From Gnetum montanum (taxonomy: Eukaryota > Streptophyta > Gnetopsida > Gnetales > Gnetaceae): 64,000 bases of DNA. The stretch lies in assembly GCA_015680685.1 (NCBI GenBank), contig MNCI01028959.1, positions 86,855 to 150,854 of the forward strand, given 5' to 3'. The translations under genes were made by a program, and so were the position numbers. Below the pieces are notes generated by a model. The model searched no databases. It worked only from the letters and a program-made list of their open reading frames with translations, and was not told the DNA's origin. Below, one piece after another: positions 36,410-48,769 of this stretch; the stretch's first letter is position 1, and the number at the start of each line of letters is the position of its first letter.

Positions 36410-36655
36410 AAAAATGGCTAACTCAAAAAACTGCAAAAAAATAACTAAGTTTGCCAGTAGTAGAAAAATGGCTAAAAATGTAGAAAAATGGCTAAGTATG
36501 GAAACTACAAAAAATTGACTAAGTGTAAAACTATAGAAAATTTGACTAAGTATGAAAATGCAAAAAAAATGCTAAGTATGGAAATGTAGAAAAAATGCTG
36601 AGTATGGAAATGCAGAAAAATGCTAATTGTGATAGTTGCTAAAAATGGCTAACTT
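36410..36655 (-). repeat. Short tandem repeat in the leader of element E
   Basis: About eight to nine A-rich units of 25-35 bp of the type 'aaaaatggctaagtatggaaatgcag', lying between primer site and gag. Confidence 0.75.
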
Positions 36656-36832
36656 TGATGCTATGCTTGCTACACTAGACTCAGTTATGTTCTCTACATT
36701 GAGAGCTAGCTACGCTTTGGCTTTTGTCCACTGGGGTCCAAGGGGAACCAATGATGGGGTCCAATCTACACCAACCAATGGTGGAGAGAGCACATGAGAC
36801 AACAATTAGAAAATGTACAAGTAAATGGCAAG

Positions 36833-36850
36833 GCCCTCTGTCTAGCACCA
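36833..36850 (-). promoter_or_regulatory. Primer-binding site of element E
   Basis: The minus strand starts TGGTGCTAGACAGAGGGC. The first ten bases equal element C's tRNA-Asn-type site; the rest has drifted. Six bases separate it from the LTR, as in element C. Confidence 0.65.
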
Positions 36851-36856
36851 AAAAAC

Positions 36857-37706
36857 TATAACAATTGAAAATGTTGGTGGCTAGAATCACTGAGGGTTCA
36901 ACAAACTCACAGCCTTAACCTTGCCTCCGTATGAGGGCCTTATTGGAAATAGAGGTGGAGCACTCTAAATGGTCTTTTCGATCAAATAGGGACTTTGCCA
37001 ATTGCAACTGGAGTGGTGAGTACAATTGGGGGGTGGTGTGGTTAGCCGAAATGCAAGTGAAAATAATGTGAAATAGTGCTAAGTGTCAAAGTGATGATTC
37101 ACTATGCTAAATGTAGAGTGTAGCCACAGAATGGGGTCAATCATAGCCAAGGGTTTCAATCGAAACAAGAGTGTTAACCCATGGAGACTATTGCTTTAGC
37201 ATAGTACAGTGTGGCAACATGTGAAAAAGTATGAAAAGACATAAGAAAAATGCAAGAAAATGCTAGAAATAGGAGAGAGGAATGAAACACCACCCCAAAT
37301 GAGGATGTAGTTAATTCCAAAAGGATCTTATAAGATACACAGTGTACAAAAAGCATAATAGAGGCACAATCATAGTCTTAGTGGTGTTGGGCTATGAAGT
37401 CTAGTGCTCATCATGATGAACTATGCCTACTAGGTTGGCCTCCATAGTGTACTGTGTAGTGTTTTGTAGGGCTACAACAAGGCTACAGTGGACTGTGATG
37501 TGTAACTCTTCCTCTTTGCCAGTGTGTTTGGGTCTCGTTCATCCAAAATGCTTAGTAGTAAATGCCAAATGTCAAGTGCTAAAAATGCTCATGTCTAAGG
37601 AATGTCAACTTCCTAGGAATGTCAATCATTTAGAAATGCCAACTACCTAGGAATGCCAACTATTAAAACATTGGGGGTCTAGGGGTATTTATAGGGCTAG
37701 GGTTAG
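36857..37706 (-). repeat. 5' LTR of element E, lacking U3
   Basis: Aligns with 29682 to about 30680 of the 3' LTR, including the TATA box (37686-37694) and four units of the 17-bp VNTR (37596-37663). Homology stops just beyond the TATA box; the ~270-bp U3 is absent and tandem-array sequence follows. Confidence 0.8.
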
Positions 37707-37779
37707 CCCTTGACCTTCAGAATCCTAGGAGGTAGCATGCATAGTTGATTGTAACTTGAATTGACCTAGATCTAGAATT

Positions 37780-38620
37780 CTTGCTTCCTCCACACTAGAG
37801 TAAGCTTCCCAACATGGAACGAAGGAGGTGGGAGTTTCTTTTCCACTTTTGGAGGCAAGATGACACTCTCAAAAATCAAATATATTCATCAAAGAAGCCT
37901 AGGAACTTATAGCCTTAATATTTTACTTATTTGACTTTGTTCCAACCTCCAAAATCAATTCCCCCCATTCTTCCATGATGGAGGAACTTCCCCAACATGG
38001 AAACAAAGGTGGGGGGAAGGGGGGAGACCTTAAGTACCCTTAAATAGCCTTCAAACATGTCCAAAATTAGCGAGACTTCTAGAATTGAAGTTTGCAGCCT
38101 TAGGGGCTTAGAAATCTAGTCAAAGTGCTCCAAAACAACTTTCAATTTATCAAACAAATGTCCCCCTATATTTCCATGTTGAGAATACTATACCCAACAT
38201 GGACGAAGGGGGGGAAGTCATTTCAACACGTATTGACACCCAAAATGGCCTTGAATTACCTTGAAACAAAGGCTAAGATATGCATAAGTTTAGTTCTAGG
38301 CTAAAACCACTTGTTTGACCATGTTTGACCTTATTGTTTCTTCAATTTTGGTTCCCCATGCTAATCCATGTCTTTTCCATGCTGGCCAATGTGGAAAGAA
38401 AGGGGGAAGGCTTCAAAACCTACTTTTTGACCCTTATAGACCTTTGGGGAGTCCAATTTTGATCGGTTTGATCCTATGTTGCCTTGGGAAGGTACTGGAA
38501 CTTCAATTTTGGACCTCTAACCATATCCACTCTAAGGGTCCTTGTTTCCATGCTAATCCTAGTGTGGAATCCTTAAGGCACTTGATTTTTGGGTCTAAAT
38601 AGCCAAAAAAATTGATGTCT
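37780..38620. repeat. Degenerate ~180-bp tandem array, right part
   Basis: About five units with anchors near 37818, 37995, 38190, 38395 and 38560, continuing the array of 28240-29681. It is taken as part of element B, interrupted by element E. From 38620 to 39140 there is one minisatellite-type unit (about 38650) and otherwise AT-rich spacer. Confidence 0.65.
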
Positions 38621-39139
38621 GAACTCACATAATAATCTTATAGCCTCAAAACATGGCCTACTAAGGCCTAAAACTAGTAAACATTAATCATTTTTTATCT
38701 ATATTAATCAAATTTTATCATATATGCCTTGTTTTACTTGATTTTGACTTATTATATAATGTTTTGGCTTGTTTTTTAGACTTATGTTGCCATATGGACA
38801 TGGTTGACCTTCTATGGCCTCTATATAGTTCTATATGTTCTTTTTGTGTCTTATTATAGCTCTATTTTCCTTTTTTTAGCCTTTAAATGGTATCAAATAG
38901 TGGGGTTTGACCTTCCCTTACCATTGTTTAGGGCCTTATATTTTTCCTTTGTTTAGCCTTTATGTAACCTTTGTTCATCTCTATTATACTTTTTCAAATT
39001 AACCTAATCTCATTAATGACCTTGGATGGCATTGACAACATTGTATTTTCATGTGTTTTATGGAATATTGATATTATTTATTCACTTTTACCTAGGTTCC
39101 ACTTAATATGCTTTTGGTTGATATGCAAGATCAAAGTAT

Positions 39140-42100
39140 GAGTACCTAGCAGAAAATCATTTTGCCTTTGTGTCTACATGGACCTCATGGTGATATTAAA
39201 TGGTGTATTAACTATGATTGCCTTGATTTTGAGCCTAAGAGTCTTGTAGACCACATAGCCTCAATAGAGAAACCTCTAGAATAACCTAAAAACATAGCCA
39301 AAATCCTTGACTTAGGAGTAGGAGACATAACTAAAGATCCTTTAGTTGAGGTTCCTATTACAAGACATAGTGGTAAGGAGAAAACCCTTAAATTAAATTT
39401 CTCATGAGAACCTAAATGCATCCAAGACATCACTAAATTCTTATAATATAACATTAAGGTATTTTCCTGGTCATATGAAGAGATGTTACGCCTAGACCCA
39501 TGTCTAGTCTAGCACAACATCATACTAGATCCTAGCATTAGACTAGGTAACAAAAAAGTGCACAAGATTAGACTTGATTTGGCCTTGGTAGTTCATGATG
39601 AAATCTCAAGGCTCTACCAAGCAGGTTTTATTAGGCTATCAATTATGTAGAATGGGTATCCAACATAGTGATATTCTCTAAGAAAAATGGGAGTATTCAT
39701 ATTTGCATTGATTTTCAAGACCTAAATAAATCCACCATCAAGGATGACTTTCCTTTGCCTAGTATTGATCAACTGATTGATACTATAGCTAAACATGCCT
39801 TGTTGTCCTTTATGGATGGATTCTTAGGATATAACTAGATTAGGATAAACCCAAAGCACAAACTTAGCACAACCTTTATAACCCCATAAGGTACTTTTTG
39901 TTATACCATGATGCCTTTTGGCCTTAAGAACATCGAAGCAACATAGCAGAGAGCCATGACCTATATCTTAAGTGATTACATGTTAGGTTTGCTTAATGAT
40001 TATGTAGATGACATAGTTTTGAGGTCTAAAATAGCCAATGACCATGCCAATGACCTAGATCTAGTGCTTAACAATGCCTAAAATATGAGTGTAGGCTCAA
40101 TCCTAAGAAGTGTGCCTTTGGTGTCAAGACTAGTAAGATGCTTGGCTTTGTACTCTCTAAGGTAGGGATACGTGTAGATACTAATAAGGTTAAGACCATA
40201 TCCAAATTCATAGCACCTACTAACCTTAAAGAGCTTTAGGGATTATAGGGTAGACTATAGTTTATTCTTAGGTTTATCACTAGGCTTATCGATAAGTTAC
40301 AGCCTGTGCACCACTTGCTTAAGAAAGGAGTTCACTATGAGTGGATGGCTCAATGCCAAGAAGCCTTTGAAACCTTACACAAGAATTAACATAGCTACCT
40401 GTAGTCTATCCTCTGCAAGAGGATAAATCATTTTACATTTATCTCACCATTTTTTATACATCCATTTCCTCTCTACTCTATCAAAACGTGATGATGGAGT
40501 AGAAATGCCTATATACTACCTTAGCCATGTGTTAGTAGCCCATGAGACAGGATACACTGAAGTGGAGAGGCATTGTCTAGCACTAGTCTTCTCTTTGAAG
40601 AAATGGAGACACTACCTCTTTAGAAGCTAAGTCAACATAATTTGCAAAGACAACATACTCAGAGCCATAACAACAAACATCTACAAAAGTAGCCATATAG
40701 CCCAATGGAAAGCCATAACTGTAGATTTCAACTTCCATTATGTCTCTCCATCCTCAACAAAAGGTCAAGTTATAGCCATAAAACTCATAGTTTCACTGAT
40801 TAATGACCAAATAGCCATAGACACTAAGTTCCTTAATGAACACATTAACATAACTAGCCAAGTGCTTGAGGGTTATGGGGTAGTCATGAACTTTGATGGA
40901 GCTTCAACTACCCATGGAACTAGTGCTGCTACCATCATAGCATTTCCACTTGGAGAAATCCAACCCTTTTCCTATCATTTTTTGTTCTTGTGTACCAATA
41001 ACATAGCAGAATATGAGGGTTTGATTAGAGGAATTATGGTAGCTTATGACCTAGGACTTAGATGCCTAGCCATCAAAGGCGATTCACAACTCATGGTTAA
41101 TCAAGTAACCAAAGTCTATGCATGCAAGTATAAGCACTTAGAATATTACTATGACATAGGAAAGAAATTACTATAATAATTCATAGACATTGATATCCAA
41201 CAAATACCTTCAAATGAAAATTCCATAGCTGATGCAATTGCAACATTAGCCCTTAGTGTGACATTGATGTGTTGTTCAAGTTTCCCACCTTAACTGTTGA
41301 CTATGCTACTCCCATTACACAAAACATTGAGGATATCTTTATGGCTGTCATTCATACTACTGCCTCCAAGGAGTGGTATGACAATATAAAATTTTACCTT
41401 ATGCATGGTTAATCCTTACAATACCTAACTACTTCTCAAGAAGATGTCATATGTAAATTGGTTGAAGCAATATGTCATCGTAGGTGATAACACAATATGT
41501 CGATGGTCCTATGATGGCATATTCATAAAATGCTTAGGTAAAAAAAAAAGCTAGAATAATCCTAGAGGAGGTTCACAAGGGTGCTTGTGATGGACATATA
41601 GGACCTAGAGCCATGGCCACTAAGATTATATGGTTAGGCTACTATTGGATACATATGAAAAATGACTACCTACAAAAGGTTAAGTGATGTGACACATGTC
41701 AACAATATAGAAACTTGATACATGTATCACCAATTGAGTTGCATACAACCCAAATAACATGGTCATTTCAATAAAGGAGGTTGGATATCATTGGATCCAT
41801 AATTCCTAAATCTACTAGAGCATAGCTTCATCATCATCACAACCAAATACTTTACTAAGTGGGTTTAAGCTATTCCCCTAAGGAAGACCACATCAAAACA
41901 AGTTTGCAAGTTTATCCTAAACAACGTTGTAGCTCATTTTGACATACCCATGACCATAGTTACAGATAATGGACCTCAATTTAGCAATGAAGAAACCAAG
42001 AATTTTTGTCACAACCTAAGCATTAAGCATTCTTTCTCGTCACCTTACTACCTCCAAGTCAATGAACAAGTAGAAGAAAGCAACAAGGCCATCATCAACT

Positions 42101-42615
42101 TGCTCAAGAAGATGCTCAACAACAACAAGTAGACATGGCATGCATGGCTTATCCATGCACTATGGGCATATAGAATAACCTATCACATGACAACTGGCAT
42201 GACCCCTTATAGCCTTGTTTATGGTTCTAAAGTTGTTTTACCTCTCGAAGTGCAGGTGCCATCACTTTGAGTAGCCTTGATTGACTTCATTAGTGATGAG
42301 TAGAGTAAGAAGTTGTAGATAGTAGTGCTCAATTCAGTGGAAGAGTAGTGTATGTAAGCACTTTCTCACATCAAGCACTATTAAGAGAGGTAGAAGCAAC
42401 AACATCACCATAACTTAACCATGAGCAAGATCAAGATGGGGGACCTCATCCTCAAGGCCATCCATGAGCATGTGGAAAAATTCTTAGCCAACTGGGAAGG
42501 GTTCTTCTTTGTTACTAGATCCGATGGTAATAGAGCATTCAAAATAGTCAACATTGATGGGAATGAGCTAGCTAATCCAATCAATCATTTGTATTTAAAG
42601 CTATACTACATGTAG
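39140..42615 (+). pseudogene. pol: pol of element B: RT, RNase H, second RNase H, integrase
   Basis: Same domain order as element C but with many stops and frameshifts. The RT region at about 39680-40200 has DFQDLNKSTIKDDFPLPSIDQ and YVDD (near 40000). The second RNase H is the best preserved piece (40862-41176): NFDGASTTHGT, NNIAEYEGLI and KGDSQLMVNQ, then ADAIATLAL after a stop. Unlike C, it keeps the FDGA motif. Integrase has the zinc module (VHKGACDGHI, CDTCQQY), VTDNGPQF at about 41965, and VNEQVEESN where C has ENGQAEATN; the catalytic Glu is kept but the neighbouring residues have changed. The C-terminus (42421-42615) reads FLANWEGFFFV and ends INHLYLKLYYM. Confidence 0.88.
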
Positions 42616-42654
42616 CTAATAGATCATCAACAAGTGAGCCTATTTTCAATGGTT

Positions 42655-42740
42655 TGTTACAACCTTAAATTGGCAACACGGCCTACCAAGATCTTAAATT
42701 GGTACCATGGCCTACCATGGCCTTAAACTAGCAACATTGG
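42655..42740 (+). repeat. Minisatellite units (post-integrase, element B)
   Basis: Three units such as 'accttaaattggcaacacggcctaccaaga' and 'ggccttaaactagcaac' directly after integrase, as in element C. Confidence 0.65.
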
Positions 42741-42849
42741 TGACCTACATACCATGATTCTCATATGGCCTCTACGCATTATAACATTATAATATGTAGT
42801 GATTTTTTGTTTTGTTTGTCAATGCCTCTCGAGTCAATCCTTCAAACAC

Positions 42850-42866
42850 CAACAAAGAGGGGCCAT
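42850..42866 (+). promoter_or_regulatory. Polypurine tract of element B
   Basis: 'caacaaagaggggccat', identical in its core to the tract of element C, immediately before TGAAACACCAC. Confidence 0.8.
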
Positions 42867-44475
42867 TGAAACACCACAAAATTTTGCATGTTATAACCAA
42901 TCTTCATCATGTAGCTTTAACCTCATGGACCATGGGGCAAAATTTCATTGTAAATGTGAAAATTATAACCCACAATGGGTAATTTCACATACTTTATACT
43001 TTTGGGGCTAAAAAATATCTTATAAGTGGTCAAAGCCTCATTCCCCAAGTGAAAAAAGTCATCTAGTGTCTGTATTTGGGCTTAGGGGGTTTCAAAAATG
43101 CCTTTTGGAATGTTAAAAAAGGTAATTTAATGGGTTTTATGGTTAGTAGAAATTTTCTACATTGAAAACACATGCAAGGGGGTAGATCTCATCTACCCCT
43201 AGCATGGAAGGATGGGGTGTTTGAAAACATTCTGCCCTTTAATGTGGAGACTAAAGGCACATTTTGGAAAGTTTTCCCTCATCTTGGAAACCTCTTCCCC
43301 CTTTGCCCCCTATCCTGGAAAGTTTCCCCTAAGCTTGAAAACATTCCTCCCAGCCTAGAAAGTTTTCCCCTAGCCTAGAAACGTTTCCCCTAACTTGGAA
43401 AGTTTCCCCCCTAGTGTGGAAGCCACAAGAAGCAAAATTCATCAAGTTATGCACTTCAACATTGACCAGCCACTTCAACAAGCATGGTGGAGATCTTAGC
43501 ATGGAAGATTCATCTCTAGCATGGAAGAGGTGCCCCAGTTACTATTTTTAGTAAAAAGAGTGACCATGGGGGAAAGCACTTACTATGTTTAGTAACCCCC
43601 CAAATTTGGATGCCCATTTCACTTGAATTTGGCAGCCAATTTGTAGCAAAATTAGATTAAATTTACAGACATTTTGTATCCAATTTATAGCCCAATCACA
43701 ACCAATTTTCAGCCCCATTCATGCCCCAAAAGATCCTATAAAATCCAAAATCCAACACCATTTATATGTTCAACAACTTTTGGCCATACAAGCAATTTTT
43801 GGTTCCACCTTTTTGACAAATTCCAATAATTTTTCTGACATTCAACAGCTTTTGGCCATACAAGAAATTTTGGTTGGATATTTTTAATAGGTTGAGCAAT
43901 TTTAACAATATACTACATCCACAAGCAATTTTCATACACACAATTCTACACTTGGGGCATTTTTAGGCACTCAAGAGCTCTTGCAAGTTCCCATACTTGC
44001 ATTTTCTTGAACCCAAGCATGGAAGTAGTGAGGCCTTGGATTGGATCCAAGTTTGTAGTGGTAAAGGAAGGTTTGATAACATTAAGAGTGGCTTAGCATC
44101 CAGATCATGGAGTTCATCACACTAGCTTCAATGGGCTTTGAACTTTTGCATAAGTAAACCCCCTTTTTTGCTCATCTAGGCCCCATTTTGTATACATTTC
44201 TCTAACTTATTCTTTGTTCTTTTCTTAATAAAGTTTTAAGTTTTGAGTTTTTTGTTCAATAAAGTTAAATTTATTATTTGTGCATTATTTGGATCCATTC
44301 ATATTTCCATGTTTTGCATCTTCCAAGTCCTGGATTGTTCTGTCAGACCAGCCAGGATGCCTTGAATCCCATTTTTCATCATGAAGGCCTTGGGAATTCA
44401 CAGTTGGGGAACTACTTTCACTAGGAAACCTTGGTTTCCTTCTCATTCTAGCAATCAAGGTTTTTGGTTTCAACA
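42867..44475 (+). repeat. 3' LTR of element B
   Basis: Starts TGAAACACCAC after the polypurine tract. The end is placed near 'tttcaaca' (44475) by comparison with the LTR ends of C and E (attctagc ... tttc ... CA), giving a length close to C's LTR. A TATA-like CTATAAAATC lies at about 43737 and an AATAAAG near 44226. A 20-24-bp tandem repeat of 'cctagaaagttttcccc' type lies at 43255-43430. The 5' partner LTR is not in the window. Confidence 0.65.
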
Positions 44476-47400
44476 TATATGTCTCTATTCAAGGCTTGAA
44501 CCTATTTCTTCCTAGGTATTATTTGAATTTGACAAAAATTCATAATGAATTTCAAAGCAATAATTAAGCTAATGCTCTATCACAAATATTGATGGAGCAA
44601 GGTCAATCAATTTTCAAATCCTTTAAAAACACCTATTGAATCTTGTTATCATGAAGATAGAATAATTTTCTAAAAAAATAATAACATGAGTTATCTTTTA
44701 TTGATGTTAATAAGATTATAATCTAGGTTCAAAAATCCACAACATCACTTCACTCATAACACTTAACAATGCTCCAGATCATGAGCCTTTTCAATCATAC
44801 AAAAATTATCCTTGATGAAAGATATAATTGAATGAGAATCTCTTCCATAACTTAGGACTAAGATCTCAGCTCACAGGTAAGAACTTAAAAACACATAGTC
44901 CAAACACATACATAATTAATCTTAAGCTACAAGAATAATCATGCACTCACTCAATGTCCTCTCATAACACTCTTATGTAAAATCTCATCAACTCACAATG
45001 ATGGTGCAAGGTTTTTACACCTTGATAGACCCCAATAGGATCCAATCCAAGCTTCCAAGAGAATCGAGCTTAGAAAATAAGAATAACATAATAAAATTGA
45101 GAAAATATTCCTTATATTAAGATAATTCTCAAAATACATAGAAAATACATCAAAGAAGAGGAGCCAAGCTCAACTCACAACTCTTCCAAGGATCTTAGAG
45201 ACCACACTTGTCCTCTCTTAATCTTGAATTACTCACAATGGAGCCCGAACTCAAGACAAGATACTTATAAGAGATTCTACTAATCTCTCTCAAGTGCTCT
45301 TCCTTGCATCTCACTCAAATTCCTTGCACAAGCTCTCTTTCCTTAAGAGCTCTTTATTTTACTCTTTATTGGGATGTTTGCCTTTTAGCATTTGCAATTC
45401 AACCCTTGGCACTATGACACTTGGCACTGTAGCACTAACAATTATGAATTACATCAATATTTATAAGCAATTGGAAGGTAAAAATCCTAGAAACCTTTTC
45501 TCAACTCAACTTGAGGTTCTTTATATGTTTTCCAAGTCTTTTCACCTTCTTCCCAACTATTTCCATATTTCTTTGGCCATTTCTTGAATTGGAATAGGCA
45601 TTTTTGGAAGTTTTTCCATGTGTCTAGGTCATCTTTGGCTTCATGTAGACATCTCCTATGGAATCCCAACTCTTGGGAGAGACATCTACTATTTTGGTTA
45701 TATGTTTCTACTTTAGGGAAGATGTATCTAAAAAGACATCTATCTTTGTAGGAAGACGTCTCTTCTAAAGGTGCCAAAAATAAAAGTGCTCATTTTGATG
45801 CAGGGAGCCTTCAAGTGCCTCCAAATAGATCCCCATAGATCTTGGAACCTCCTAAACTCATCAAATTAAGCCAAAAACACCTCCATACATGTCAAAACAT
45901 CAAAATTCATCCTCAAAAAAATCATCACAAAAAGATACATAGTATGTAGGGTAGAGTAAGAGAATTGGAAGAGGTGTTCCTACACTAGTTGATGATATAC
46001 ATTATGTAACAATAATAATATTTATTGAAAATTATAGAGAAGAAACCTAAAAATCTATCCTCAAGCTCAAGTTAAAGATATTTGGTTCTTTCCATCTTTT
46101 TCTCTTCTAACTTGGATTTTTTCTAATTTGGAATAGATAATTCAAACGTTTCCCCCATAGTATGGGTCATCTATGGCTTTCCTTAGATATCTTCGATGAA
46201 ATTCCACCATTCATGTGAGACATATATTTTAGGTTTGAGATGTATTCTCTTCATATGAGATGTCTTCCCTAAGAAGTATCATAAAAACTAGGACATCTTC
46301 AAGAAATATAAGATGTTTTCTTCTCATTTAAAACATCTCCTACACATGTGAGATATCTCTTGTAAAGACTCACCTCTTAACCAAGATGTTTCTTGCATGT
46401 CCCAGATGTCTTCATAGAGACCAAAACCTACAACAATCATGTCTAGGAATAAGAAAAGGGAATAAAAAAAAGGTGTCCCTACACCAAGAATAAGATAGTT
46501 TAATGGTAGACTTTAGATTCTTGATGTTAGAAAAAGATTAAAAATCTACCTCTAGTAGACTCTGCATTCTTCATTGATAGCTTTCGGTCATTGAGGTTTA
46601 TGAACAAGGTGAGGCTTACTTGAGATGAGTATAAGATGCACCTAGGTAGTGGTGAGATGTAAAAATACTTAGCATTTTAAGCTTGTTTGTGAGATTCAAG
46701 TTATACAAGGATCCTTTTCTTGGTAGTGCTATCATTTTTAGGTATACTAATTTTGGTATTTTCTTCTAGTTATAGATTTTTGTAATTTTTTTCTTGTCCA
46801 CATATGTTTTTATTGATTTCATCTGCTTCATAATTATTTGTTAAATTTTCTAAATTCTTATATCTAAATTTTTAAAATTATTTTCTATAATTTTATTAAT
46901 TTTTGAGATTTTTTATCATGCATGGAATGTTTGTTAACATTTTGGCTAAGTTTGATCACATTTTCATAACTTTTGATCATGTTTTATCTTCTTCTTTTTT
47001 GAATTTTTCCAAAATTTAGCTATAGAAATAGGGTTTCAAGATATTTATTACATTTATGACCCCTAAATGACACTAGACACTATTGGACTAGAATACATAG
47101 TTAACTAGAATGTTAGTATGGATCATGACCCTATTATGAGGTTGCAACCTTGGTCATGAAGGATGATGTTTGTATTTTTTAACATATTAAAAAAATTGAG
47201 AAAATTTTATAAAGTGATCCTTGACCTCTAAGAAATAGAAAATTAGAAAAATGACAAAAAGTATAGCTTGTACAAGTTTCTTGATTACTTAAAAATATAA
47301 AATAGTAATTAATAATATTCTATCATTTTTAGTAGCTTAGATTTCATTTTGATATTTTTCTATAATTTTAGATCTCCATTAGAACACATAGTTCAATAGT

Positions 47401-48769
47401 AGCTAATTTTAACCTTTAGTGGTTTAACTTTACTTAGCATTTAGATTTGTTTCTCCATCAACTAAGGATTTCTTTGTTTATTTAGATTTGACATTTGATC
47501 ATTCAACTTCAAATTCATTTTGTTAGCAACATTAACAATTTGTGATGACTATATGTGAAAAATATCATGGTAGTGAGCTAGACAATTATGCATACATCAA
47601 ATCATGATGAGTGTCAGGGAATTTTTAGTAACTACATGTGAAGCATATCACGATGGTAAGCTGAGTATTTATGTGGGAAGCATATCTAGATAACTACTAT
47701 TTGTTCTTTTGATTCATTTATTTAATTAGAGGTGGTGGAATTTTAGTTAATAAGATAATTATCTATAAGATGTTTATTATTATTATTAGTTGTTATATAT
47801 CTATATTTTATTGGTATTTATTTGAATAACTTATATTTGCAACTATTCAATATGCATGATTGTCTAGTTATCATATGCCTCCAACCAAAGCCATAACTAA
47901 ATATTTTATTAGTTGTTTACTGAACTCAATTTTATAATTAATTTTCTTCATTTCTATGATTTTTAAGTGATTAAGTTATGATAAGGGGGATTTAGAAAAG
48001 GTAGCTAATGATTAAATTCCTATTGACCTTTTTATTGTTTCTACCATTATATTTTTAACTTATGTTTGGATAATATGCTACAATGTTCAACTAGGATTAA
48101 TGAATTTGGTACTTTATTTAAGATTTTTTACTAATTTTTTTCCCATCTTTGGTATAGGGTCTAATCTTTAATTATATTACATTTATTATTATGTAGTTAT
48201 TGGAAATTAGCTAATTGTTAGCAACATTAGAGCCTAATTCCCTCTTTGATGTAATTATTATTTTCACATTATATTGTATTATTTTTATCTAATTTCTGCT
48301 ATAATATTTCTAACGTTGTATTATAATTTTTAGCTTAAGCAATAAGGATAAGTCCTATTTTTCTTACTGCACAAGTAAGGTTTTGTATGCATAGGACTAT
48401 TATCTTTATATTCTTTTATATAATTTTATTTTTTGTAGTATTTTTCTAACTCCTATGCATCTATTTCATGGATGCCTTCTTCTTTGTCTATTTAATTTTT
48501 TGGCATCCATTTAATTTTATTATATATTTTTTATCTACTTTTAAATTTTTATCTAAATAATGCCTTTCTAGCCTAAGCCTAGTTAGTAAGGTGTTACATG
48601 CAAGCTCCACTTTCCTATTGAAAAGTGATATCTTTAATGATATTAATGGTGAGTCAAAAGGTTGAATATGAAAAATGCCAATATTAACATTTTTCTAAAA
48701 TCAAAATGAAGTCTTGCACCATAGTATGATAATCAACCCCAATTTCCATCGCTAAAGGAAGATGTTATC
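44476..48769. other. AT-rich unclassified sequence
   Basis: No gene family is recognised on either strand. It contains the diverged duplication at 45490-46490 and short direct repeats near 47540-47700 ('acatgtgaagcatatcacgatggtaagct'). 46700-48700 is strongly AT-rich. Confidence 0.5.
45490..46490. repeat. Diverged ~0.5-kb tandem duplication with AGACATCT/AGATGTCT motifs
   Basis: 45500-45990 and 46036-46490 share an order of blocks: 'caacttgaggttctttatatg' / 'caagttaaagatatttggttctt', 'ggaataggca' / 'ggaatagata', 'gtcatctttggctt' / 'gtcatctatggctt', and both end near 'gtg(t)tcctacac'. Each holds many copies of AGACATCT or AGATGTCT, an inverted pair. Confidence 0.6.

Larger units (their letters stand above)
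29682..37706 (-). mobile_element. Element E: gag-pro-only relative of element C
   Basis: Minus-strand element with 3' LTR 29682-30970, polypurine tract, minisatellite, protease, gag, repeat-rich leader, primer site (36833-36850) and 5' LTR from 36857. It has the same LTR end (GTTTTC-ATCATTACA type), the same six-base gap to the primer site, the same TGGTGCTAGA primer core and the same polypurine tract as element C. No RT, RNase H or integrase sequence lies between protease and the 3' LTR, so it is non-autonomous or internally deleted. The 5' LTR lacks the U3 segment present in the 3' LTR. No target duplication could be confirmed. Confidence 0.8.
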
